NCBI GenBank assembly: GCA_003155465.1
Contig: PMCR01000423.1
Coordinates: forward strand, 1 to 13,839
Direction: 5' to 3'
Length of the DNA stretch: 13,839 bases
From: Myxococcales bacterium
GTDB lineage: Bacteria > Myxococcota > Polyangia > Fen-1088
Shown here: positions 1 to 6,113 of the stretch, one piece after another
Layout: the number at the start of each line of letters is the position of its first letter
Numbering within the stretch: position 1 is the stretch's first letter
Notes under the pieces: model-generated
Seen by the model: the letters and a program-made list of their open reading frames with translations, nothing else
Database searches by the model: none
Told to the model about the DNA's origin: nothing
Position numbers and translations under genes: made by a program

Positions 1-24
1 TGCGGCGAGAGTGTGCAATTCTAG
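1..24 (+). CDS. iscA: IscA-like A-type Fe-S carrier, C-terminal fragment (partial)
   Basis: Reading frame 1 from the window edge encodes CGESVQF and a TAG stop, ending 9 nt before hscB. A-type iron-sulfur carriers (IscA/HesB family) end in a conserved C-G-C-G-E-S-F motif whose two cysteines bind the cluster or iron, and iscA normally lies directly upstream of hscB in isc operons. Both the tail sequence and the position fit. Only seven residues are visible, so this is a context-supported inference; the rest of the gene lies to the left. Confidence 0.6.
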   Translation, partial: CGESVQF

Positions 25-33
25 CCCATAGCC

Positions 34-681
34 ATGATCTGCTGGTCCTGTGAAAAGAACGCTGGCGACGGCATGCTGTGTTCCGGGTGCGGGGCTGTGC
101 AGCCGCCTGACCGTACCGCCGATCACTTCTGCGTGTTCGGCCTGCCCCGCAAGTTCGACCTGGATGTCGCCGATCTCGAACGGCGCTACAAGGAGATGAC
201 CAAGGTCTTGCACCCGGACAGGTTCGCGCGCGCGGACGGTCGGGCGCGGCGCGCCTCCCTGGAGCGGTCGGTGCAGCTCAATCTCGCGTGGCGAACCCTG
301 TCCCAGCCGATAGCCCGTGCGGAGTATCTGCTGTCGCTGGAAGGCATCGAAGTGGGCGAGCCCGCAGGCAGCAAGAGATCCGATCCGATCGACAGCCGTG
401 CGACCCAACCGGTGGACACGGCGTTGCTGGTCGAGGTGATGGAGCTGCGCGAAGCCTTGGCCGAAGCACGCCTCCGTGGCGACAGCGCGAAGGTCGCCGC
501 TCTGGTCGCCGACGCCCAGGCCCATAACGACAAGAAGATGGCCGAAGTGGCCGAAGGGTTCGCGGCCGGGCGTCCCAATCTTGCCGCGATTGCCGCGTGC
601 CTGGTCGCCGCGCGCTACTACCGGCGTTTCCTCGAGGAGGCGGATCCCCGTCGTGAGAGCGAAGAGGATGGGGTCACGTAG
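34..681 (+). CDS. hscB: Co-chaperone HscB (J-type) with N-terminal tetracysteine motif
   Basis: J-domain co-chaperone that delivers the scaffold IscU to HscA and stimulates HscA ATPase during Fe-S cluster transfer in the cytoplasm. The J domain spans about residues 30-105, with the HPD motif at 60-62. A C-terminal helical domain (about 135-205), the type that binds IscU, follows an Arg/Pro/Asp-rich linker. The 215 aa length exceeds the roughly 171 aa of E. coli HscB mainly because of an N-terminal extension carrying C3-x2-C6 and C16-x2-C19, a likely zinc-binding tetracysteine module. Such a module is known from eukaryotic HSCB (human, plant) and absent from the E. coli protein. The start is the first ATG after the upstream stop and keeps both CxxC pairs; no clear Shine-Dalgarno is seen, which fits translation coupled to the preceding gene. 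hscA begins 15 nt downstream. Confidence 0.95.
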   Translation: MICWSCEKNAGDGMLCSGCGAVQPPDRTADHFCVFGLPRKFDLDVADLERRYKEMTKVLHPDRFARADGRARRASLERSVQLNLAWRTLSQPIARAEYLLSLEGIEVGEPAGSKRSDPIDSRATQPVDTALLVEVMELREALAEARLRGDSAKVAALVADAQAHNDKKMAEVAEGFAAGRPNLAAIAACLVAARYYRRFLEEADPRRESEEDGVT

Positions 682-696
682 ACCACGGGATTCGGC

Positions 697-2601
697 ATGC
701 CGGTAGAAGCCCTCTTCGACATCTCGGAACCAGGCGAGGCGAAGAGCAAGGAGGTTTGCAAAGGGCGCGCCGTGGGCATCGACCTCGGCACCACGAACTC
801 GCTGGTGGCGGTGGTGCAGGCCGGCCAGCCCACTTGCCTGCGCGACCAGCACGGCTCGCTTCTGCCGTCGGTGGTGCACTACGCGGCCGACGGTGCCGTG
901 GTGGTGGGCCAGGTGGCGCGCGGGTTGGCGGCGCAGGCGCCGCGGGACACCATCGTCTCGGTCAAGCGATTCATGGGCCGAGGGCCGCGTGACGCCGAGG
1001 CCACCCGCCGACTGACGCCTTTCGAATTTGCCCCGGGTGGCGACGAGGTGGTTCGTTTTTCGCTATTGGGCGGTCAGCGCGTGGTCACGCCGGTGGAGGT
1101 TTCGGCGGAGATCCTGCGCGTGCTCAAGGCGCGCGCCGAGGTGGCGCTGGGTGGCGAGTTGGACGGCGCGGTGATTACCGTGCCGGCCTACTTCGATGAC
1201 GGTCAGCGCCAGGCCACGCGCGACGCCGGCCGCCTGGCCGGACTTGAGGTCATGCGGCTGCTCAACGAGCCCACGGCCGCCGCCTTGGCCTATGGTCTGG
1301 ACAAACAGGCCGAGGGAATCTTCGCCGTGTTCGACCTGGGCGGCGGCACGTTCGACATATCGATCCTGAAGTTGGAAGGCGGCGTGTTTGAAGTGAAGTC
1401 CACCGGCGGCGACTCGGCCCTGGGCGGCGACGATTTTGATCGCGCCCTGGCCGCGCACTTGCTGCGGCAGATGGGTTTGCCCGAGGACGCGGCCGGCGAC
1501 CGTCACCTCACCCGTCGCGTGCTGGACGCGGCACGGGACGCCAAGGAGGCGCTGACCACGCTAGCCGCGACCGAAGTTGTGATCGAGCGGCGGCCGGGTG
1601 AGATCTGGCGTGGGGCGCTCACCCGCGAGGAGCTGGACGACGTGGTGAGGCCGGTCCTGGATCGCTGCGAGCCGCCCGCGCGCCGGGCGTTGCGCGATGC
1701 TGGCCTGGAGGCGAGGCAGCTTTCCGGGGTGATCCTGGTGGGCGGCGCTACCCGCATGCCCATCGTGCGGCGACTGGTGGCCAGAATCTTCGGGCGCGAG
1801 CCACTGGCTGACATCGATCCCGACGAGGTGGTGGCCCTGGGCGCGGCGGTGCAGGCCGACCTGCTGGCGGGCAACGCGCGCAAGGATGTGGTGCTGATGG
1901 ACGTGGTGCCGCTCTCTCTCGGCCTGGAGATGATGGGAGGGGTGGCGGAGAAGCTGATCCACCGCAACACAACTGTGCCGTGCGGCGCCGTGCAGACCTT
2001 CACCACCTACGCCGACAACCAGACTGGTTTCGATCTGCACGTGGTGCAGGGCGAGCGCGAGTTGGTGGCGGACTGCCGCTCGCTGGCGCGCTTCAAACTG
2101 ACCGGGATCCCGCCCATGCCGGCGGGCATGGCGCGTCTGCAGGTCACCTTCTTGGTCGACGCCGATGGCCTGCTCGGCGTGTCGGCGCGCGAAGAAACTA
2201 CCGGCAAGGAGTCGTCCATTCGGGTGAGGCCGAGCTACGGCCTGACTGACGACGAGGTCGAGCGCATGATTCGCGACTCCTTCGCCCATGCCGAGCAGGA
2301 CGTGGGCGAGCGCCTGCTGGTCGTGGAACGCGTGGAGGCCGACCGCATCCTGCAGGCGACGCGCGCGGCTTTGACGGGGTCAGCCGGACTTCTGGTTGAA
2401 GGTGAGAGGGCGGTCATCGAGACGGCGATGGCTGAACTGGAGAGGCACAAGGCCGCTCCTGACCACCTGGCCATCCGAGCGGCGATCCAGGCGCTCGACG
2501 CGGTATCCAAGGACTTCGCCACCCGTCGCATGAACCAGGCGCTAGAATCCGGGCTGCGCGGTCAGGACATCGGCGCGGTGGAAAGCAAGGTGGGCAAGTA
2601 G
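697..2601 (+). CDS. hscA: Fe-S cluster assembly Hsp70 chaperone HscA
   Basis: Specialised Hsp70 that, with HscB, uses ATP hydrolysis to release Fe-S clusters from IscU to acceptor proteins. The nucleotide-binding domain (about 25-395) shows the phosphate-1 motif GIDLGTTNS (27-35), phosphate-2 [10 protein letters not shown] (213-222) and the adenosine motif [10 protein letters not shown] (346-355). The interdomain linker region [11 protein letters not shown] is at 401-411, followed by a beta-sandwich substrate-binding domain and an alpha lid. The N-terminus (FDISEPG, then [14 protein letters not shown]) resembles E. coli HscA rather than DnaK. At 634 aa it is close to the usual 616-620, and it lacks the long disordered DnaK tail. 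The ATG start preserves the HscA-type leader; no strong ribosome-binding site is seen, so coupling to hscB is likely. fdx follows after 3 nt. Confidence 0.97.
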   Translation: MPVEALFDISEPGEAKSKEVCKGRAVGIDLGTTNSLVAVVQAGQPTCLRDQHGSLLPSVVHYAADGAVVVGQVARGLAAQAPRDTIVSVKRFMGRGPRDAEATRRLTPFEFAPGGDEVVRFSLLGGQRVVTPVEVSAEILRVLKARAEVALGGELDGAVITVPAYFDDGQRQATRDAGRLAGLEVMRLLNEPTAAALAYGLDKQAEGIFAVFDLGGGTFDISILKLEGGVFEVKSTGGDSALGGDDFDRALAAHLLRQMGLPEDAAGDRHLTRRVLDAARDAKEALTTLAATEVVIERRPGEIWRGALTREELDDVVRPVLDRCEPPARRALRDAGLEARQLSGVILVGGATRMPIVRRLVARIFGREPLADIDPDEVVALGAAVQADLLAGNARKDVVLMDVVPLSLGLEMMGGVAEKLIHRNTTVPCGAVQTFTTYADNQTGFDLHVVQGERELVADCRSLARFKLTGIPPMPAGMARLQVTFLVDADGLLGVSAREETTGKESSIRVRPSYGLTDDEVERMIRDSFAHAEQDVGERLLVVERVEADRILQATRAALTGSAGLLVEGERAVIETAMAELERHKAAPDHLAIRAAIQALDAVSKDFATRRMNQALESGLRGQDIGAVESKVGK

Positions 2602-2604
2602 ACC

Positions 2605-2946
2605 ATGCCCAGGGTCCGCTTCGAGCCCGACGCCATCGAGATCGAGGTCAACCCGGGCACCACGATCCTGCAGGCCGCGGAGCAGGCGGGTGCCCACCTT
2701 GGGTCGGCTTGCGGCGGCGTGTGCGCCTGCGCGACCTGCCATGTATACGTCAGCGAGGGGCTGGACGGCTTGTCAGATATGGACGAGTGCGAAGAAGACA
2801 ACCTGGACAAGGCGTTTGACGTTCGTCGCAACTCACGCCTCGCCTGCCAGGCGCGCGTGCAGACGGATAGCCGCACCGTCGTCACGATCAGCAGCGCCAG
2901 CCGCCAGACCTTCTTTGACGAGCATCCAGAGCTGAGGCGCGGGTAG
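2605..2946 (+). CDS. fdx: [2Fe-2S] ferredoxin, Isc type
   Basis: Adrenodoxin-type ferredoxin that supplies electrons for cluster assembly on IscU. The ligand pattern C36-x5-C42-x2-C45 with C81 (RLACQARV) matches the Isc ferredoxin class, and the extra C40 corresponds to the non-ligand cysteine found at the same place in E. coli Fdx (CEKSCACTTC). C62 is additional. The 113 aa length is normal. The start lies 3 nt after the hscA stop and is preceded by an AAGGTGG Shine-Dalgarno-like stretch (2587-2593). It is the last visible isc gene: no iscX follows, and the convergent vapC stop lies 3 nt away. Confidence 0.95.
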   Translation: MPRVRFEPDAIEIEVNPGTTILQAAEQAGAHLGSACGGVCACATCHVYVSEGLDGLSDMDECEEDNLDKAFDVRRNSRLACQARVQTDSRTVVTISSASRQTFFDEHPELRRG

Positions 2947-2949
2947 GGG

Positions 2950-3342
2950 CTATCGCAGGACGATCACCTTGGCCCGATGGCCCGGGATCGCGGCCAGGGC
3001 TCGGTCTCGCGTCAGCAGCGGCGCGCGAAGTCCTTCGGCGAGCACCAGGTAGAGGGCGTCGTAGATAGTCGTGTTTTGGCGCAGTTCAAATGCGCGCGCC
3101 AGCAACGGACCATGTGCGAATCGCTGGATGGGCAGCGCAGCCAGGTCGTCGAGTGCATCCCGCGCACGCGGTGCAGACAGCGCGCGGCCAATGACCAGCC
3201 GCCGGAGCACCTGGCCGACCTCCGCATCGAGCAGGTGGGGCGCGGCAAGCGGCCCCTCGCCCGCGATCAGGCGCGCGATGGATCCGGCGTGAGGTTCGAT
3301 TTCCAGCAGCAGGTCGATTGCCGTCGAGGCGTCAATCACCAT
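2950..3342 (-). CDS. vapC: VapC-type PIN-domain toxin ribonuclease
   Basis: Single PIN domain of about 130 aa, a Mg-dependent ribonuclease of type II toxin-antitoxin systems. Numbered from the GTG at 3345, the acidic active-site set is visible: D5 (VIDAS), E42 (DAEVGQ), D96 (YDALYL) and D114 (LTRDRAL). That is the complete four-residue PIN pattern, so the enzyme looks intact. The vapB stop overlaps two possible starts in the run GTGATG: GTG at 3345 (4-nt overlap) or ATG at 3342 (1-nt overlap). I annotate the ATG; the difference is one residue. No separate ribosome-binding site is seen, which implies translational coupling to the antitoxin. The RNA target (tRNA, rRNA or mRNA) cannot be read from the sequence. 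Confidence 0.92.
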   Translation of the reverse strand: MVIDASTAIDLLLEIEPHAGSIARLIAGEGPLAAPHLLDAEVGQVLRRLVIGRALSAPRARDALDDLAALPIQRFAHGPLLARAFELRQNTTIYDALYLVLAEGLRAPLLTRDRALAAIPGHRAKVIVLR

Positions 3343-3575
3343 CACCGGCGGGTCTCACGCTCGGCCCGCACCAACGCGGCCGAGTCAACCGACTGAGCCA
3401 GCCGGCGCCGTCTGCGAATCCGGTCGACCACTTCGTCGAGCGTGGGCCGATGGGCGATCGCGCTGACTTCACGCAAGAGAAACTCGGACAGGGTCATGCC
3501 TGACTGCGTGGCGCGAACCTTCAGTCTTCTATGAATATCGTCCGGCACATGCCGGATTTGCACCATCACCGCCAT
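3342..3575 (-). CDS. vapB: VapB/FitA-type ribbon-helix-helix antitoxin
   Basis: Small DNA-binding antitoxin paired with the downstream PIN toxin. It begins MAVMVQIRHVPDDIHRRLK: a short beta strand followed by two helices (KVRATQSGMTLSEFLLREV), the typical ribbon-helix-helix pattern of VapB/FitA proteins. The C-terminal part (about 45-77) is very Arg-rich and should wrap the toxin. The frame stays open to 3806, but the upstream stretch is Cys/His/Pro-rich with no family resemblance and crosses the promoter and repeats. The start is therefore 3575 (77 aa) or 3566 (74 aa). The predicted transcription start falls close to 3575, so translation may be nearly leaderless from there, or may start at 3566 using an AAGG upstream. 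RHH antitoxins normally repress their own promoter. Confidence 0.88.
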   Translation of the reverse strand: MAVMVQIRHVPDDIHRRLKVRATQSGMTLSEFLLREVSAIAHRPTLDEVVDRIRRRRRLAQSVDSAALVRAERETRR

Positions 3576-3581
3576 GCCTTG

Positions 3582-3610
3582 AACATGTGCGCATGTGCCG
3601 CACATGTCAA
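3582..3610 (-). promoter_or_regulatory. Candidate vapBC promoter
   Basis: On the minus strand a perfect TTGACA -35 box (3605-3610) is followed, after a 17-bp spacer, by a weak -10 hexamer CATGTT (3582-3587). The predicted start site falls at or very near the vapB ATG at 3575. The -10 matches only three of six consensus bases, so the call rests on the -35 box, the spacing and the position. Confidence 0.4.
3583..3607. promoter_or_regulatory. Likely VapB operator: three CATGTG-type half-sites
   Basis: The outer arms ACATGTGCG (3583-3591) and CGCACATGT (3599-3607) are exact inverted repeats of 9 bp. The 7-bp centre, CATGTGC (3592-3598), is a third copy of the half-site. The element fills the spacer of the predicted vapBC promoter and touches both hexamers, so a ribbon-helix-helix protein bound here would block RNA polymerase. 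Autoregulation by VapB or VapBC is inferred from the family. Confidence 0.6.
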
Positions 3611-3690
3611 ACGGCGGAACACAATCCCACGATAGCCGCAAGAAGTTCGTGGTCGCGGACGCGACGGGCGCACACGATGCAGGTCGGCCA

Positions 3691-3840
3691 GCGTGAGCGT
3701 GAGCGACCAGCGGAAAGCGGCTAGCGTGGGCGGCTCGCGTGAGCGTGAGCGACGCGACCCGCTCTCCGTCTTCCCGCGTACCACCCACGAACTCGCTCAC
3801 GGTCACGCTCTCGCTAGCCGCGACCCGCTAGCCGCGACCC
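3691..3840. repeat. Intergenic repeat cluster with direct, tandem and inverted copies
   Basis: The 16-mer GCGTGAGCGTGAGCGA occurs at 3691-3706 and 3737-3752. Its reverse complement occurs at 3793-3808 with one mismatch. The 14-mer GCTAGCCGCGACCC is in perfect tandem at 3813-3826 and 3827-3840, and GCGACCCGCT recurs at 3754-3763 and 3820-3829. Transcripts could fold into a long hairpin with a loop of about 40 nt. The cluster lies just past the 3' end of the EF-G-like gene and upstream of vapB, and no believable gene crosses it. It could be a dispersed intergenic repeat family or an end-of-transcript structure. Confidence 0.75.
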
Positions 3841-3879
3841 GGCCTAGCCTGCGGCCCCGAATTTCCCGGCAAGTCGCAG

Positions 3880-5958
3880 TTACTCGTCTTCTTCGGCCGC
3901 CATCTTGGCCTCGGCGACGACCTTCTCCATCAGGTTGCCGGGCAGTTCGTCATAGTGCGAGAACTCAAGGGTGAACGAGCCGCGACCGCCGGTCATCGAG
4001 CGCAGATCGGACGAGTACTTGAGGGTTTCAGACATGGGAACGTGCGCACGGATCACCTGATCCTTGCCGGTGGATTCCATGCCCTCGACCCGACCGCGGC
4101 GCTGATTGAGATCGCCGATGACGTCGCCCATGCAGTCGTCCGGGCAGGTCACTTGGATCTTCATGATCGGCTCAAGCAGGCACGGTTTGGCCAGCTTGAA
4201 CGCAGCCTGGAAGCCCTTGGAACCTGCGATCTCAAAGGAACGCGAGTCCGAGTCCACATCGTGGTACTTGCCGTCGAACAGGCGCACCTTGACGTCGGTG
4301 ACGCGATAGCCGGCGACAACCCCCCTGGCCATGCGGGTGCGCATTCCTTTTTCGATGGCGGGGATGAACTGGCGGGGTACTGCGCCGCCCACGATGGCGT
4401 CCTCGAATTCGAAGCCGCTTCCGCGGGGCAGTGGCGCAATGTCGATGTAGCAAACCCCGAACTGGCCACGGCCACCGGTCTGCTTCTTGTGCTTGCCCTC
4501 GACGTTCTTGGCCGTGCCCTTGATGGTTTCGAGGTACGGGATCTTGGGCGGCAACAGATCCACCTCGACGCCCATACGGTGCAAGCGGTCGACGGTGGCC
4601 TCGATGTGCAATTGGCCAGTGCCACCGATCAGGACCGACTTGGACTGCGCGTCGTGGATGACCTTGATGGCCACGTCCGAGTCGATGATTTCGTTCAGCT
4701 TGACCGCGACCTTGTCCTCGTCGCCCTTGGTCTTGGGCTGCAGCGCATAGGTGATGAGCGGCGCGGGAATCACCGGCCTCGGCATGGCGAAGAGCGAGCG
4801 CTCGTCGGCCAGTGTGTCGCCGGTCTTGGTGCTCTTCAGCTTGGCCACGGCGACGATGTCGCCCGCGAAGGCCTCGGCGACCTGGTCGCGCGCCTTGCCC
4901 TGCAGAACGTAGAGCTGGCCCAGACGCTCTTTGGCATCGTGGTTGACCGAAATCAGGGAGGCGTCGCCGGTCAGCTTTCCCGAAATCACCCGCATGAGGG
5001 AAAGACGACCAATATCCGAGCTGCAGGTCTTCCACACGTAGGCGGCGACCGGCGCCGCGGGATCAGCGGCACGCTCGGCCGGCTCATCGCCAATTTTGCC
5101 CTTCCAGGCCGGGCGGTCCGTCGGCGTCGGGAAGCAATCGATGATGAAGTCGAGCAGGGGCTGAATGCCGACGCACACGCCGGGCGCCGCGGCCAGCACC
5201 GGCACAACGGCCTGACGGCGCACACCCAGGACCAGACCCCGGCGTGCCTCTTCATCGGTCAGGGTGCCGGATTCCAGATACTTTTCCACCAGGGCATCGT
5301 CGGCCGAGGCGATGGCCTCCAGCAGGGCTTCGCGCGCCTTCTTCGCCGCTTCCACCATGTCGGCCGGGATCTCGCCCTCTTTCACTTCGCGCCCTTCGCC
5401 TGAAAAGCGCAACGCCTTCATGGATAGCAGGTCGACCACGCCGACGAAGTCGGCTTCTTGACCGATGGGGAGTTGCAGAGCCACGGCCTTGGTTGACAGC
5501 GTCTCGCGCACGTCATCAAGCGTCCGCTGGAACTCGGCGCGCTCGCGGTCCAGCTTGGAGATGAGCACGCAGCGGGGCAACCCGAGCTCGTCGCACATGG
5601 CCCATGTCCGCTCGGTGTAGACCTGCACGCCGTCAGAGGCAGACACCACCACCACGGCCGCATCGGCGACATCGAGGGTGATGCGCGTGTCGACCAGGAA
5701 GTTGCCGTTGCCCGACGTGTCAAGAATGTTGATCTTGGCTTTTCTCCACTCCACGTGACCCGTGGCGGCAAAGATGCTCGTCCTGCGCTTCTGCTCCTCG
5801 GGTTCGAAGTCGAAGTTCGACGTGTCGTCGTCGACCCGGCCCAACCGCTGGGTCGATTTCGTCGAGAAGAGAATTGCCTCGCCCAGAGTGGTTTTCCCGG
5901 CACCACCGTGGCCAACCAGTGCAACGTTTCGAATCTCGTTCGCCGCGTAGCTCTTCAT
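3880..5958 (-). CDS. Elongation factor G-like translational GTPase (EF-G paralogue)
   Basis: At 692 aa it has all EF-G domains. The G domain carries P-loop GHGGAGKTT (16-24), switch-I Thr60 in EEQKRRTSI, G3 DTSGNG (80-85) and G4 SKLD (134-137). Domain II lies at about 300-395 and domain III around IGGTGQLHIEATVDRL (444-459). Domain IV carries KQTGGRGQFG (492-501) and VGGAVPRQFIPAIEKG (523-538), and domain V lies at about 595-670. Canonical EF-G reads DTPGH and NKxD at G3 and G4; here the catalytic His position is Asn84 and the G4 Asn is Ser134. Such departures are typical of EF-G-like paralogues (Thermus EF-G-2 has DAPGY and TKLD), so ribosome binding is likely but ordinary translocation is not assured. 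The ATG start is supported by AAGGGG 6 nt upstream (5965-5970). The gene stands alone downstream of the serpin with its own predicted promoter; neither rpsL, rpsG nor tuf is nearby, which also suggests a paralogue. Confidence 0.9.
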   Translation of the reverse strand: MKSYAANEIRNVALVGHGGAGKTTLGEAILFSTKSTQRLGRVDDDTSNFDFEPEEQKRRTSIFAATGHVEWRKAKINILDTSGNGNFLVDTRITLDVADAAVVVVSASDGVQVYTERTWAMCDELGLPRCVLISKLDRERAEFQRTLDDVRETLSTKAVALQLPIGQEADFVGVVDLLSMKALRFSGEGREVKEGEIPADMVEAAKKAREALLEAIASADDALVEKYLESGTLTDEEARRGLVLGVRRQAVVPVLAAAPGVCVGIQPLLDFIIDCFPTPTDRPAWKGKIGDEPAERAADPAAPVAAYVWKTCSSDIGRLSLMRVISGKLTGDASLISVNHDAKERLGQLYVLQGKARDQVAEAFAGDIVAVAKLKSTKTGDTLADERSLFAMPRPVIPAPLITYALQPKTKGDEDKVAVKLNEIIDSDVAIKVIHDAQSKSVLIGGTGQLHIEATVDRLHRMGVEVDLLPPKIPYLETIKGTAKNVEGKHKKQTGGRGQFGVCYIDIAPLPRGSGFEFEDAIVGGAVPRQFIPAIEKGMRTRMARGVVAGYRVTDVKVRLFDGKYHDVDSDSRSFEIAGSKGFQAAFKLAKPCLLEPIMKIQVTCPDDCMGDVIGDLNQRRGRVEGMESTGKDQVIRAHVPMSETLKYSSDLRSMTGGRGSFTLEFSHYDELPGNLMEKVVAEAKMAAEEDE

Positions 5959-6014
5959 GCATTACCCCTTCAGGTGAATCACGACCGCCCCGCCACCTTT
6001 TCCGAAGTCTGGCG

Positions 6015-6043
6015 CTTATAAATCACCTGACCGAGGAAGTCGA
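6015..6043 (-). promoter_or_regulatory. Candidate sigma-70-type promoter of the EF-G-like gene
   Basis: On the minus strand TCGACT (6038-6043) and TATAAG (6015-6020) are separated by exactly 17 bp. They match the -35 consensus at four of six positions and the -10 consensus at five of six. The predicted start near 6008 gives a leader of about 50 nt ending in the AAGGGG ribosome-binding site. Confidence 0.5.
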
Positions 6044-6046
6044 GGC

Positions 6047-6059
6047 GGTGATTTTCACC
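6047..6059. promoter_or_regulatory. Small palindrome upstream of the EF-G-like promoter
   Basis: GGTGA-TTT-TCACC is an inverted repeat with 5-bp arms and a 3-bp spacer, placed directly upstream of the predicted -35 box. Related GGTGA/TCACC motifs recur within the promoter spacer (around 6023-6028) and in the leader (around 5971-5979). This could be a regulator site, but the arms are short and chance is possible. Confidence 0.25.
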
Positions 6060-6113
6060 AGGTGCGAGCTTTTCGGGACGCGGCGCGATGCTGGCGGCAG
6101 GGGGGGCGGCTGG

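Noticed and set aside
2977..3503. Plus-strand open frames antisense to vapBC
   Set aside because: The minus strand encodes a PIN domain with all four acidic residues and a matching RHH antitoxin, so these are shadows.
3576..3806. N-terminal extension of VapB
   Set aside because: The extension covers the promoter, operator and repeats and looks non-coding; RHH antitoxins begin right at the beta strand.
3691..3840. Possible CRISPR-like array
   Set aside because: Repeats are few, unevenly spaced, partly tandem and partly inverted, and there are no cas genes.
3955..5403. 482-codon open frame on the plus strand, antisense to the EF-G-like gene
   Set aside because: The minus-strand frame has full-length EF-G conservation; the antisense frame is a GC-rich shadow with His/Gln/Gly-rich, family-less composition.
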